Origin: Ignavibacteriales bacterium | GTDB lineage: Bacteria > Bacteroidota > Ignavibacteria > Ignavibacteriales > Melioribacteraceae | DNA: 57,091 nt | Direction: 5' to 3' | Assembly (NCBI GenBank): GCA_016177735.1 | Contig: JACOUS010000006.1 | Coordinates: 1 to 57,091, forward strand | In this document: one piece after another, positions 1-8,780 of the stretch | Position numbering within the stretch: the stretch's first letter is position 1 | How the letters are laid out: every line of letters begins with the position of its first letter | Program-made: the position numbers and the translations under genes | The notes under the pieces: generated by a model | Told to the model about the DNA's origin: nothing | Database searches by the model: none | Seen by the model: the letters and a program-made list of their open reading frames with translations, nothing else

Positions 1-45
1 CGGCATTTGATATTGATATCGGTCTTCTCCTTCAATGAATTGCAT
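1..45 (-). mobile_element. 5' end of an IS1182-like transposase gene (partial, runs off the window)
   Basis: On the minus strand an ATG at 45 opens a frame to the window edge, giving MQFIEGEDRYQYQMP. This closely resembles the usual N-terminus of IS1182-type transposases (M-x-F/Y-I-x-G-E-x-R-x-Q), a family known from memory and not searched here. Only 15 codons are visible, so the IS family is a best guess. The IS end and its terminal inverted repeat should lie in the gene-free stretch just to the right (46-338), but I could not delimit them without the other end of the element. Confidence 0.55.
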
Positions 46-338
46 TGTCGCTCAAATTTTTTGTTACATTCTTAATCTTATATCTACCTTTTTGTTCCTT
101 CCCTTGACAAATATTTTTCACACAGCCTCTTTAGGTCGTGGACTTAGATTGAAAAACTCTATTTGACTTTTCCGTAGGAATCCTTCGGATAGTCCCATAT
201 TGGAATTTATAATCGTGGCTTGGCATTGCCATCCCTATGGTGAAAGCCAAACGGTTTTTAGTTTTTAGCCCCCGGCATATCACCGCTAAGCGGAATTCCG
301 TTTACACGGAAAATGTCGGGGCAATTTCTCTTCAGCAC
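46..338. repeat. Gene-free stretch with probable IS end and REP-like palindromic debris
   Basis: No credible gene is present. The segment shares several motifs with another gene-free stretch at 20300-20445: CTTTAGGTCGTGG (near 129), and a hairpin CCCCGGCAT ... ATGTCGGGGC (270-322) followed by CAATTT, which matches CCTCGGCAT ... ATGTCGAGGCAATTT at 20411-20437. Here the hairpin loop carries an extra segment with the sub-hairpin CCGCTAAGCGG (283-293). This looks like a dispersed palindromic repeat family next to the IS fragment. The exact boundary between IS and repeat is not visible. Confidence 0.45.
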
Positions 339-1640
339 TTACACATTCACATTTTTTGGTGCGAGAAATTTATTGTAAAGAAGCAGACCGGCAATTGTCA
401 GTACGCCGATCATGCTAAAAGTAATCCATAACATAGTTGGGTTTTTCAATGTATCAACAAAGTGAACATAAAGATTCGCACCAAGTATTCCGCCGATGCC
501 GCTGCCGAGTACACCGTACAAAAAAGAGTAACCGAGGTAAACCGCCTTTTTATCCTCCGGCGCAATTAATCCGACGTAACTAATAAATTTCGGATGAGCA
601 GTCATTTCGCCGATAGAAAAAATAAATATGCCGGCAATAAACACGAACGGATGAGTAGAAATTGCTAAGATGGCAATACCGATTGTGCCCATTGCAATTC
701 CGGTAATCATTGTGGGCAATGCTTTTTTATTCTTAACAATATTTGAAACAAATATCTGCAGCAAAATTATTGTGCCGGCGTTAATTACCGTAACGTGTTC
801 AACGTCAAACTGCCAGTTGGGATTGGCAACAAAAATTCCGAGCACGGAATTAACTGCATTGTTAATAGGCGTTTTATCAACGTAATCTTTAAAGTACCAG
901 AGAACAGAATCGAACTGCTGGAAGTAGAGGATCCAAAAACCGGAATAGATAACGATCATCAAAATGAACCGGAAATCTTTTAACACGAGCAGAGCTTCTG
1001 TAAGAACTTTTCCGAGTGGTTTTGTATTTGCCGGTTTTTCGGGTTCTTTGTAAACGAAAAAATTCAGCAGCAGCAGCCAGCCGGTTCCAACAGCAGCCAT
1101 AATAAAAACGTATGAGTATGAATATTGTTTTAAAATGTTTACAAGTATCAAAGGAAAAAGAAACGCGCCGAGATTAATCGACCAATAATAGATTCCGAAT
1201 GCGAGAGTTGAATTTGATTTATCCGTTACACGTGCAATTGTTCCTGAAATTATCGGTTTAAAAGTGCCGCCGCCCACTACCATGAAAATCAAACTCGCAA
1301 ACACAAATGCATACGTAGTCATCAAGCCGGTTAAAAAATATCCGAGGCTCATTACAATAAAAGCAAACACCAATGTTTTTTTGTAACCGAAGCGGTCGGC
1401 AATTGCACCGCCAACTATCGGCAGCAAATACAAAAGCGGCTGAAATGTACTTGTAATTACGCCAACACTTTCTTTTGAAAATCCCAATCCGCCTTCTGCG
1501 GCGCTAAGTACAAGATAAACGGAAAGAATTGAACGCACACCGTAGTACGAGCCGCGTTCAAAAAATTCCATTACAATTACCGTCCAAAAGTTTTTTGGGA
1601 AGGATTTAAAGATGCCGGATTTGGAGGAGCTTTCTGCCAT
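339..1640 (-). CDS. POT/PTR2-type MFS transporter
   Basis: A multi-pass inner membrane carrier of the major facilitator superfamily with about 12 hydrophobic segments. Residues 25-34 read EFFERGSYYG, the ExxER proton-coupling motif typical of proton-dependent oligopeptide transporters (POT/PTR2), followed by GGAIADRFGYKKT, the MFS loop 2-3 motif. Peptide or peptide-like substrates are therefore likely, but the substrate cannot be read from sequence. I chose the ATG at 1640 (MAESSS) because AAAAAAGG lies 6 bases upstream. A TTG at 1664 would add 8 residues. Length 433 residues, normal for the family. It is the last gene of a same-strand run with SulP and a tiny membrane ORF. Confidence 0.85.
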   Translation of the reverse strand: MAESSSKSGIFKSFPKNFWTVIVMEFFERGSYYGVRSILSVYLVLSAAEGGLGFSKESVGVITSTFQPLLYLLPIVGGAIADRFGYKKTLVFAFIVMSLGYFLTGLMTTYAFVFASLIFMVVGGGTFKPIISGTIARVTDKSNSTLAFGIYYWSINLGAFLFPLILVNILKQYSYSYVFIMAAVGTGWLLLLNFFVYKEPEKPANTKPLGKVLTEALLVLKDFRFILMIVIYSGFWILYFQQFDSVLWYFKDYVDKTPINNAVNSVLGIFVANPNWQFDVEHVTVINAGTIILLQIFVSNIVKNKKALPTMITGIAMGTIGIAILAISTHPFVFIAGIFIFSIGEMTAHPKFISYVGLIAPEDKKAVYLGYSFLYGVLGSGIGGILGANLYVHFVDTLKNPTMLWITFSMIGVLTIAGLLLYNKFLAPKNVNV

Positions 1641-1834
1641 AGCGAGCCTTTTTTTGGTAAGCAAAATAGGCGGGCAAAATCATTAATGCAAAGCTGAATT
1701 GAAGTTTCTCTGCGGTAAAAATCTTTTCATGCAAGGCTTTCCTCAACAAGCAACATGCACTTGCAAAGATTTAAAAAGTAATTCTAATGAAAGGAATAAA
1801 GTTTGTTACTGCCTGATATTTATTAACCCGGAAC

Positions 1835-1936
1835 TTATTTGTTCCCTACCTTAACAATTTTGTAGATGCAATAAAAAGTTAAAGTTATGATTGCGCCCCA
1901 AGCGCTTATTAAGAAAATATATCCCGATGTTTTCAA
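1835..1936 (-). CDS. 33-residue single-span membrane peptide (unannotated small ORF)
   Basis: This short frame starts at TTG (1936), with AAAGGA about 8 bases upstream, and ends with TAA at 1835. The product has a polar start (MKTSG), one hydrophobic span containing FLISAWGAII and TFYCIYK, and a basic tail (KIVKVGNK): the layout of a single-pass small membrane protein with the N-terminus out. It lies between the POT-type MFS gene and SulP on the same strand, so it could be an accessory peptide of either carrier. That role is inference. The start codon is non-ATG and no search was possible, so coding status rests on the ribosome site and the clean membrane-span layout. Confidence 0.5.
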   Translation of the reverse strand: MKTSGYIFLISAWGAIITLTFYCIYKIVKVGNK

Positions 1937-2023
1937 GTAGAAGTCCTTTCTAAAAATTCTCAATTGAAAATTTAGAGTTCATTAAAAACATATCCAAAAG
2001 AGCAAAGAGAATCAATAACTATT

Positions 2024-3727
2024 TCAGATGTCCCTTTTTACAGTCGGAACAAAATCTTTTGGTCTTCCTAATTTCTGCAAGCTGAGAATTTCTCGTGCAC
2101 GGTCGAGTGCGTCGTCAATATTCCCGTGAACATTTTCTTCTCCGAACAGATCGAGTAAGCCGGCTTGAGTCATCGCAAATAAAGGCTGTGCGTGAACACC
2201 GGAGAGGATAACCTTCGTTCCTTGTTTTTTAGAATCATAATAAAATTCTTTTAATGTCTGCAGACCGGTTGCATCGATAGCCGGAACATTTCTCATTCTT
2301 ATTATTCTGACTTTAGGCGGTTCTTCAATTACTCTTGCCGCATCCTTAAAAGTTGATGCCGCGCCAAAGAAGAATGGCCCGTTAATTTCAAATACTTCAA
2401 CACCTTCGGGAACGGTTTTTTGATTGATCGCATTCGGGTCTGCTGTTTCTTCTTCATCCTGAAGTTCTCTCGTGATAATTCCAACATTTGTAACAGACGC
2501 CATTCTGTGCATGAATAGAATAACTGCGAGTATCATCCCGATCTGAATTGCAATTGTTAAATCGAAAATTACAGTAAGGGAAAATGTTGTCAACAAAACC
2601 ACAACATCGCTGCGCGGGCTTTTAAGCAATGATTTAAACGAGCGCCACTCGCTCATATTATAAGCCACTATTACAAGTATGGCGCCAAGAGTTGCCATCG
2701 GGATAAGCTTTGCAAGATTTCCGAAGAAGAGCATAATAAGCAGAAGTGTTATCGCATGAACAATTCCGGCAATTGGAGTTCTTCCGCCGTTTTTAATATT
2801 TGTAGCAGTACGCGCAATAGCGCCGGTTGCCGGAATTCCTCCGAATATCGGACTAACAATGTTTGCAATTCCCTGTGCAACCAATTCCATATTACTTCTG
2901 TGCTTTCCGCCGATCATGCCGTCTGAAACAACGGCAGAAAGAAGCGATTCAATTGCGGCGAGCAATGCAATTGTTGTTGCCGGACCGATCAAATTTCTAA
3001 TTGCCGCCAAATCCATTTCATAAAATTTCGGTGAAGGCAAATTTGAAGGTATCTCGCCGAAACGGCTTCCGATTGTTTCAACCGGCAGTTGAAATACCTG
3101 GACTAAAATTGTTGTTACAATAATTGCGATCAGCGAACCGGGAATACGGTGAGTAACTCTGTGCCAGAAAATCATTATCAATAAAGAAAGAGCCGCCAAA
3201 CCGAATGCATAATAATTAAATGTGGAAAGATGCTGAAAGTACGAAATCCATTTCCCATGAAATTCTAACGGAACATTTTTTATCGAAAGCCCGAAAAGAT
3301 CTTTCATCTGTGTAGAAAAAATTATCAGCGCAATACCGCTCGTAAAACCAACTACAACCGGGTATGGAATAAATTTTATGATTGAACCAAAACGGGCAAA
3401 ACCCATTACCATTAATATTACGCCAGCCATAATTGTAGCAATCATTAATCCGGTCATTCCGTATTGCTGAACAATTCCGTAAACAATAACGATGAACGCT
3501 CCGGTCGGTCCGCCGATTTGAACACGGCTTCCGCCGAATGCCGATATAATAAAGCCCGCAATTATTGCGGTGATGATTCCCTTTTCAGGCGTAACACCGG
3601 ACGCAATTCCAAATGCGATTGCAAGCGGAAGCGCAACAATTCCAACTATCACACCGGCAGTTAAATCCGCCATGAATAAATTTTTGTTATAATCTTGTAG
3701 AGTAGTAAACAATTTTGGTTTAAGCAT
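2024..3727 (-). CDS. SulP family anion permease with C-terminal STAS domain
   Basis: A 567-residue inner membrane transporter of the SulP/SLC26 family, which moves sulfate, bicarbonate or related anions. The first ~400 residues form the multi-span core (early [20 protein letters not shown], later [20 protein letters not shown] with its conserved N-M-E-L). Residues ~440-550 are a cytoplasmic STAS domain, with the conserved loop DATGLQTL at about 485; the usual phosphorylatable Ser of anti-sigma antagonists is absent, as is normal in transporters. No carbonic anhydrase or sulfur-assimilation gene is adjacent, so sulfate versus bicarbonate cannot be decided. It starts at the ATG at 3727. Confidence 0.92.
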   Translation of the reverse strand: MLKPKLFTTLQDYNKNLFMADLTAGVIVGIVALPLAIAFGIASGVTPEKGIITAIIAGFIISAFGGSRVQIGGPTGAFIVIVYGIVQQYGMTGLMIATIMAGVILMVMGFARFGSIIKFIPYPVVVGFTSGIALIIFSTQMKDLFGLSIKNVPLEFHGKWISYFQHLSTFNYYAFGLAALSLLIMIFWHRVTHRIPGSLIAIIVTTILVQVFQLPVETIGSRFGEIPSNLPSPKFYEMDLAAIRNLIGPATTIALLAAIESLLSAVVSDGMIGGKHRSNMELVAQGIANIVSPIFGGIPATGAIARTATNIKNGGRTPIAGIVHAITLLLIMLFFGNLAKLIPMATLGAILVIVAYNMSEWRSFKSLLKSPRSDVVVLLTTFSLTVIFDLTIAIQIGMILAVILFMHRMASVTNVGIITRELQDEEETADPNAINQKTVPEGVEVFEINGPFFFGAASTFKDAARVIEEPPKVRIIRMRNVPAIDATGLQTLKEFYYDSKKQGTKVILSGVHAQPLFAMTQAGLLDLFGEENVHGNIDDALDRAREILSLQKLGRPKDFVPTVKRDI

Positions 3728-3804
3728 CGTAATTCGTTTGTTTTTATAAAAGACTGCGCAAAGTTAAAGTTAAATTGGGAAAGATGCCGAAAGCGGTTTA
3801 AAAT

Positions 3805-4209
3805 CTACGCGCTCAAGTCAATTGTTTTTACGAGATACCACTTTCCGTTTATCAGTTTAAAATAAACGTGATAGCTAATTCCGTTGTTGGTTCCAACGAA
3901 GCTTACAACGCGCTCGTTTGTGTTTCTAATTTTTCCGGCATTGTGTTTATCAAAATTATCGTAGGTAATTATTTTGTGCGGTTCGCCGATTTCATAATTG
4001 CTGAATTCCCATTCGTCTTTAGAAACATACGTTGTATCCTCACCGGCAGTTTCAAGATTTAAGATCAAAAGCGGCGAAGGAAATTTTACGCGTGTTAATT
4101 GAAATTCCGGATCGCTGATGAAACGCTTATAAAATGTTTGAAAATCTTCTTGCTGACCTTTTACAGTTACGGCAAACAAGAACAATGCAAGAATAAATGG
4201 TCTTTTCAT
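3805..4209 (-). CDS. Small exported protein of unknown function
   Basis: A 134-residue product with a clear Sec signal peptide (MKRPFILALFLFAVTVKGQ), followed by a short globular domain. That domain has a series of beta-strand-like segments and ends KLINGKWYLVKTIDLSA, which recalls NTF2-like or DUF4348-type exported proteins of Bacteroidota. I do not recognise a specific family. It sits downstream of a REP-like hairpin pair and upstream of sulP on the same strand, 77 bp apart. No cysteines or catalytic motifs stand out. Confidence 0.7.
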   Translation of the reverse strand: MKRPFILALFLFAVTVKGQQEDFQTFYKRFISDPEFQLTRVKFPSPLLILNLETAGEDTTYVSKDEWEFSNYEIGEPHKIITYDNFDKHNAGKIRNTNERVVSFVGTNNGISYHVYFKLINGKWYLVKTIDLSA

Positions 4210-4278
4210 ATTTCCCCCACTACGTTTGAAAAATTATGCACTCTTTCTGCATACCAACAAATATAAATGATTATTTGT

Positions 4279-4341
4279 TGTAGAGACGACTCGATGAGTC
4301 GTCTCCATATACAATTTACGACCGGTACGGTCGTCTCTACA
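4279..4341. repeat. Nested REP-like palindrome pair
   Basis: Two hairpins lie between outer arms. The left arm TGTAGAGACGAC (4279-4290) pairs with GTCGTCTCTACA (4330-4341). Inside is a perfect hairpin GAGACGACTC-GAT-GAGTCGTCTC (4283-4305) and a second, GACCG-GTAC-GGTC (4320-4333). This doublet layout is typical of REP/BIME elements mobilised by RAYT transposases. No RAYT gene is in the window. It lies between two same-strand genes and could also affect mRNA ends. Confidence 0.65.
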
Positions 4342-4395
4342 TTCTGAGCTATAATCAATAATATTTTTCCGGGTAACAAAAAGATTTTTTGCAAT

Positions 4396-4423
4396 AAAAA
4401 AGCCGTCACTTGGACGGCTTTTT
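4396..4423 (-). terminator. Rho-independent terminator after the cytochrome gene
   Basis: AAGCCGTC-ACTT-GACGGCTT forms a GC-rich stem. Read on the minus strand it follows the stop of the split-Soret-type gene (4442) by about 20 bp and is followed by a T run. Confidence 0.85.
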
Positions 4424-4441
4424 CTCAAGGGGAGAGGGATT

Positions 4442-5560
4442 TTATTTCAGAAGGTTCATCTTCTTTGTCTGCTGGAATTGACCGGCGGTCATTCTTGCAA
4501 AATAAATTCCGCTTGCAACTTTCTTTCCGTAGTTATCAGTTCCGTTCCAGTCAACATAATAAGTTCCGGCATTCATCACATCGTAATTAATTAATCTCTT
4601 TACTTCCTGACCCATAATATCATAAACAATCACAGATACTTTTTCCGGACGGGCAACCGAGAATTGTATTTTTGTTTCCGGGTTGAACGGGTTCGGATAA
4701 TTTTGTGATAACTGAAAATCTCCGGGCACTTCGTTGTTTTGAATAACTACTCCACTTGGATTATGAGGGTCGCCGTGACACGGTTCGCAATCCATCTGTG
4801 TCATAACATTATATTTTACATTCGGACCATGGCATGTTAAACATTGTGTTGCGTATGCATCAGTTACGTATGTTGATTGGAATGTTTGAGCAAAATGTGC
4901 ATTCAAAATTTCTGCAGTCTTTGCGGCAATATCTCCGGCAAGACGTGCACACCTTTCTTTTCTTTCAATATCTCCGACTTTTTTCTGTGCAACGTTGCAC
5001 CATTGAGAAACAGAAGCATGGCATAAAACACTTCCGCTAACGCATTGCGGTAATGCACCGTCAAATTTTTTGTCTGCATACTTTCCATCCACCGAAGCTT
5101 GATTAGCTGCATCCGAAGGAAAGTTACCGGACATTGCATGTCCCCAAATTTCGTTGATCAATTTTCCCGAATCGGCTTTTGTTGCAACCAAACTAATAAT
5201 TGCCGCTGCACCGTTTACTGTTCCGCATAATGTGCCCCAGCCGTTTCCACCTCCGCGCCCGAACAACATTACTTCCATCGGAATATTTGCCCACGGGTCT
5301 GGCAATTTTTCTGTTAATGCTTCCGTGAATGCACCGAACACACCCGATGCACAATCTTTATCAGCCCAATAAAGATGATGTGCTTTTAATCTTATTACTT
5401 CCGGATCCAATTCCATGTACGGCAAGGGCCATGTTGTTTTGCGATCAGCTAAAATTTTTCCGCCGGCAAGCGCATTTATTCCTACAACACCGGCAACCGC
5501 ACCCACTGCATATTTTGAGGTGTTGGCCAAAAACTCTTTCCTGGTAATTTCTTTCGACAT
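4442..5560 (-). CDS. Exported split-Soret-type (C_GCAxxG_C_C) diheme cytochrome with T9SS sorting tail
   Basis: 372 residues. The N-terminus resembles a twin-arginine signal with Arg-Lys in place of Arg-Arg (TRKEFLANTSKYAVG), as in split-Soret cytochromes. The core carries the cysteine pattern of the C_GCAxxG_C_C family: C70 in DKDCASG, C112 in GTLCGTVNGAA, then C173, C180, C188 and C204. Two heme c sites follow: CLTCH (240-244) and CEPCH (258-262). From about residue 287 (NYPNPFNPE) to the end is a type A T9SS sorting domain ending in KKMNLLK, so the protein is probably delivered to the cell surface. Its partner in electron transfer is unknown. It is co-directional with the TPR gene 11 bp upstream and is probably transcribed from the sigma-54 promoter ahead of it. 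Confidence 0.82.
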   Translation of the reverse strand: MSKEITRKEFLANTSKYAVGAVAGVVGINALAGGKILADRKTTWPLPYMELDPEVIRLKAHHLYWADKDCASGVFGAFTEALTEKLPDPWANIPMEVMLFGRGGGNGWGTLCGTVNGAAAIISLVATKADSGKLINEIWGHAMSGNFPSDAANQASVDGKYADKKFDGALPQCVSGSVLCHASVSQWCNVAQKKVGDIERKERCARLAGDIAAKTAEILNAHFAQTFQSTYVTDAYATQCLTCHGPNVKYNVMTQMDCEPCHGDPHNPSGVVIQNNEVPGDFQLSQNYPNPFNPETKIQFSVARPEKVSVIVYDIMGQEVKRLINYDVMNAGTYYVDWNGTDNYGKKVASGIYFARMTAGQFQQTKKMNLLK

Positions 5561-5571
5561 AGTTCTACTCC

Positions 5572-6015
5572 TTAGTTTTGAGTTTTACTTTCTGGTTTTA
5601 GTATTTCAATGATAGAGGAAATTCTTTTATCGGCTGGATTTAATTTCTGTGCCTTGCAGAAGTATTCTGCGGATTTTTCTTTACTGCAGTAAAGCCACAA
5701 AATTCCTAATTCAATATCAAGTTCATATTCATCATCTCTTTCGATCAATCCGCATTCAAGATCTTTTGTGAGATGCGGGCACGGGCAGTCTTCGGATTCC
5801 GGATTTGTATTTATAATACAGTCAAAGTCTTCCCGAATCAATTCATAGAAAAGATTTAAAGCCTTTTCGAGTTGACCGGTTTGTGTGTAACACACTATTA
5901 ATTTCTTTTTTGCTTTTTTCTCTCCGGGCTCGCCTTCAATTATTTTTTCCAGCGGCTTAATTGCCAAGGAATAATTGCGAACTAAAAAATGATAATTGCC
6001 AAGCATTTCACTCAT
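5572..6015 (-). CDS. TPR protein with a Cys-rich insert
   Basis: 147 residues made of short helical TPR-like repeats (the segment ending KKKLIVCYTQTGQLEKALNL is a clear TPR unit). Between repeats is a Cys-dense loop, SEDCPCPHLTKDLECG, that could bind a metal. There is no signal peptide, so it is cytoplasmic. It lies 11 bp upstream of the cytochrome gene and directly below a candidate sigma-54 promoter. The predicted transcript start near 6019 leaves almost no leader for the ATG at 6015, so the in-frame ATG at 6006 may be the true start. A role in maturation or regulation of the cytochrome is inference. Confidence 0.7.
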   Translation of the reverse strand: MSEMLGNYHFLVRNYSLAIKPLEKIIEGEPGEKKAKKKLIVCYTQTGQLEKALNLFYELIREDFDCIINTNPESEDCPCPHLTKDLECGLIERDDEYELDIELGILWLYCSKEKSAEYFCKAQKLNPADKRISSIIEILKPESKTQN

Positions 6016-6029
6016 AGTGATCTACTCTT

Positions 6030-6045
6030 TGCAATTTCTTTGCCA
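6030..6045 (-). promoter_or_regulatory. Candidate sigma-54 (-24/-12) promoter
   Basis: On the minus strand the sequence TGGCAAAGAAATTGCA matches the sigma-54 consensus TGGCAC-N5-TTGCA, with exact TGGCA and TTGCA boxes and correct spacing. It lies just upstream of the TPR/cytochrome genes, while the gene immediately behind it encodes a sigma-54 activator. Confidence 0.7.
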
Positions 6046-6128
6046 GTCTTTGAATGATGAATTACAGATACAAAAATGATTTTTTGAAGCGATTTGAGCG
6101 GTGGATCAATAAAAAGATAAAATATACT

Positions 6129-6210
6129 GTTGCACGTTTTGCAACGTTTGTGCGCAACTTATTTAATCAAATACTTTTATGGATTTGCAACGATTTGCTG
6201 CAGATGCAAC
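6129..6210. promoter_or_regulatory. Candidate enhancer (upstream activator) sites
   Basis: A dyad GTTGCA-CGTTT-TGCAAC occupies 6129-6145, followed by GTTTGTGCGCAAC (6146-6158) and two more TGCAAC half-sites (6186-6191 and 6205-6210). They lie about 110-190 bp upstream of the predicted sigma-54 start site, the normal distance for enhancer-binding protein sites. Confidence 0.55.
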
Positions 6211-6217
6211 GGTTGGT

Positions 6218-7543
6218 TTAATTTTCTTCGATGCCGATTGATTTTAAGTAACGCCAAACCGTCGTGCGGTTCACCCCCAATATTTGCGCTACTTTGGTTT
6301 TGTTCCATTGATGTTTGTTCAAAAGCTCAATGAGATTTGTTGTATTAATTCTTGTATCTGATTTATAAAAATTTTCACGACAGTCAACATTTTGGATAAT
6401 TGAAGCCGGCAGACAACACGATGTTATTTTGTTCAGATCTTTATTTCTTATGAAAGCATACTCAATTGTGTTTTCAAGTTCGCGGATATTTCCTTGCCAG
6501 GGATAATTAACGAGCGCATTCAATGCTTCGTCATCAACGTCTTTGATTTCTTTGTTGTAGAGGAGATTAAATTTTTGAATAAAGTGTTTGATCAAAAACG
6601 GAATATCGTCTTTTCTTTCGCGCAAAGGCGGAACAACAATCGGGATTACGTTCAATCTGTAATATAGATCCTCTCTGAAATTTCCGTCCCTAATTGCTTC
6701 TTTAATGTTCACATTCGTTGCGGCAATAATTCTGACATCAACTTTTTTAGTAATTGATTCGCCGAGTCTTTCGAAAGTTCCTTCTTGGATCACACGTAAA
6801 AGTTGTGTCTGCATTTGAAGCGGCATCTCAGCAACCTCATCGAGAAAAATTGTGCCGCGGTCGGCAAGTTCAAATCTTCCGATTCTATCTTTCACTGCAT
6901 CGGTGAATGCACCTTTCGCATGTCCGAAAAGTTCACTTGCAAGCAAGTTAGGCGGCAAAACCGAACAGTTTACTTTTATAAATTTTTCTTTTCTTCGTTT
7001 GCTTGTTTTCTGAATTGCATCGGCAATCATTTCCTTTCCGGTGCCGGTTTCTCCCAAAATTAAAACGTTGGCGTCGGTGTAAGCGATCTCTTCAATAAGA
7101 TGGAAAATATCCGTCATCGTTTTTGTGTGACCGACAATGCCGAAAAAGTTTGTGTTATCTCGCAAGTAGCTTTCAATTGTAGAATCGTACGAAACATCGC
7201 GGAAGGAAACTACTCCGCCAACCGGCTGGCTGTCTGAATTTTTTAGAACGGCTGCATTTAATTTTATTGGAATATGCTGGGCGCCTTTGCAAATGATTCG
7301 TGTTTTTAAATCATAAACACTTCTGCCGGATTCGAGCACGCGCGCAATAGGGCATTCTGCCAAACAGAAATCCGATTGAAAAACATTTTTGCAAAACTTT
7401 CCGAGTACTTCCGCTTTTTTAAAACCGGTAATTCTCTCGGCGGCTTCGTTGAAAAAATTGATCTTGAAATTTTTATCGACGGTAAATAAACCTTCGGCAA
7501 GCGAATCGAGTATTTCGTTTTTTATGTTCTGGTTTTCATGCAT
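6218..7543 (-). CDS. Sigma-54-dependent activator: PAS, AAA+ and Fis-type HTH
   Basis: About 441 residues. An N-terminal PAS domain (1-115) carries three cysteines in a CKNVFQSDFCLAECP pattern (C51, C60, C64), a layout found in PAS-type activators that may sense redox state or hold an iron cofactor. The AAA+ core has Walker A GETGTGKE (~164-171) and Walker B TIFLDE. The sigma-54 contact loop reads GAFTDA instead of GAFTGA (~211-216). A C-terminal Fis-type HTH (KVAQILGVNRTTVWRYLKS) binds DNA. I use the ATG at 7543; a GTG at 7558 would add 5 residues. The matching promoter and enhancer-like sites lie just past its 3' end, so it most likely controls the TPR and cytochrome genes. Confidence 0.88.
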   Translation of the reverse strand: MHENQNIKNEILDSLAEGLFTVDKNFKINFFNEAAERITGFKKAEVLGKFCKNVFQSDFCLAECPIARVLESGRSVYDLKTRIICKGAQHIPIKLNAAVLKNSDSQPVGGVVSFRDVSYDSTIESYLRDNTNFFGIVGHTKTMTDIFHLIEEIAYTDANVLILGETGTGKEMIADAIQKTSKRRKEKFIKVNCSVLPPNLLASELFGHAKGAFTDAVKDRIGRFELADRGTIFLDEVAEMPLQMQTQLLRVIQEGTFERLGESITKKVDVRIIAATNVNIKEAIRDGNFREDLYYRLNVIPIVVPPLRERKDDIPFLIKHFIQKFNLLYNKEIKDVDDEALNALVNYPWQGNIRELENTIEYAFIRNKDLNKITSCCLPASIIQNVDCRENFYKSDTRINTTNLIELLNKHQWNKTKVAQILGVNRTTVWRYLKSIGIEEN

Positions 7544-7686
7544 AATTTGACAACACACTAACTAAGTCTGATTATCCAAAATTAATTCGACACCCATATC
7601 AAATTTAGTGAAAGAGAAAGAATAACTAAACAGACACGCGAAAAAAAATAAATAAAATGGGATGTGATGTCGCAGTCTGCGGTTAA

Positions 7687-8769
7687 TTATTTGCAAACAT
7701 CCGGCGCTTTAACAGTTCCTTCTTCAACTTCGTTAAAATATTTTTTCTGAAACCACAACGCAACATTAACCAAACTAATCAACACCGGCACTTCTACAAG
7801 CGGACCAATAACAGCGGCAAATGCTTCGCCTGAATTGATACCGAAAACTGCAACGGCAACCGCAATTGCCAATTCAAAATTATTGCTCGCTGCAGTAAAC
7901 GAAAGTGTGGCGGTCTTCGAATAATCCGCACCGACTTTTTTGCCGAGATAGAATGAAACCAAAAACATTATGATGAAATAGAAAATTAACGGGATTGCAA
8001 TCCGAACAACATCGAGAGGAATTTTAACAATGTATTCCCCCTTCAAAGAAAACATTACAATTATTGTGAAGAGCAGCGCAACAAGTGTTATCGGACTAAT
8101 CTTCGGGATAAATTTTGTCTGATACCAATCTTTTCCTTTTAATCGAACGAGAGAGAAACGAGTAATGATTCCGGCAATGAACGGAATGCCGAGGTAAATG
8201 AAAACACTTTCCGCAATTTGCCCGATTGTAATGTTTACAGAAAAAGTTTTTAATCCGAGCCATGAAGGAATGATTGTTAAAAAAACGTACGCATAAATAG
8301 AAAAGAACAACACTTGAAAAACAGAATTGAATGCAACAAGTCCGGCGGCGTATTCTGTGTCGCCCTTTGCAAGTTCGTTCCAAACAATAACCATTGCGAT
8401 GCACCGCGCGAGCCCGATCAAAATTAAACCAGCCATGTAAGCTGGATAGTCTTGAAGAAAAATAATTGCAAGCAAAAACATCAGCACGGGACCGATTAAC
8501 CAATTCTGTATAAGCGAAAGCGACAACACTTTCACATTTTTGAAAACATCGCCGAGTTCTTCGTACTTAACTTTTGCAAGCGGCGGATACATCATCAAAA
8601 TTAATCCGATTGCAATCGGGATGTTTGTTGTTCCGCTCTGAAACGAATTCCAGAAATTCACAATCGACGGGAAAAAATATCCGGCTGAAACTCCCACAAA
8701 CATTGCAAGAAAAATCCAGAGAGTTAAATATTTATCAAGAAATGAAAGCCGTTTTGTTAACGAACTCAT
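7687..8769 (-). CDS. acr3: ACR3-type arsenite efflux permease
   Basis: 360 residues with ten hydrophobic spans. It exports arsenite across the inner membrane using the proton gradient. The catalytic cysteine of the family is visible in [19 protein letters not shown] (~145), and the start [19 protein letters not shown] is characteristic of ACR3. It is the last gene of the ars operon, 11 bp after the CcdA-like gene. No ArsA ATPase is present, so transport would be secondary. The arsB-type family is excluded by topology and motifs. Confidence 0.95.
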   Translation of the reverse strand: MSSLTKRLSFLDKYLTLWIFLAMFVGVSAGYFFPSIVNFWNSFQSGTTNIPIAIGLILMMYPPLAKVKYEELGDVFKNVKVLSLSLIQNWLIGPVLMFLLAIIFLQDYPAYMAGLILIGLARCIAMVIVWNELAKGDTEYAAGLVAFNSVFQVLFFSIYAYVFLTIIPSWLGLKTFSVNITIGQIAESVFIYLGIPFIAGIITRFSLVRLKGKDWYQTKFIPKISPITLVALLFTIIVMFSLKGEYIVKIPLDVVRIAIPLIFYFIIMFLVSFYLGKKVGADYSKTATLSFTAASNNFELAIAVAVAVFGINSGEAFAAVIGPLVEVPVLISLVNVALWFQKKYFNEVEEGTVKAPDVCK

Positions 8770-8780
8770 ATTTGCCTTTT

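Noticed and set aside
8096-8503. 135-residue frame on the minus strand
   Set aside because: Lies wholly inside acr3 in another frame, with Cys/Phe/Arg-rich shadow composition and no ribosome site.
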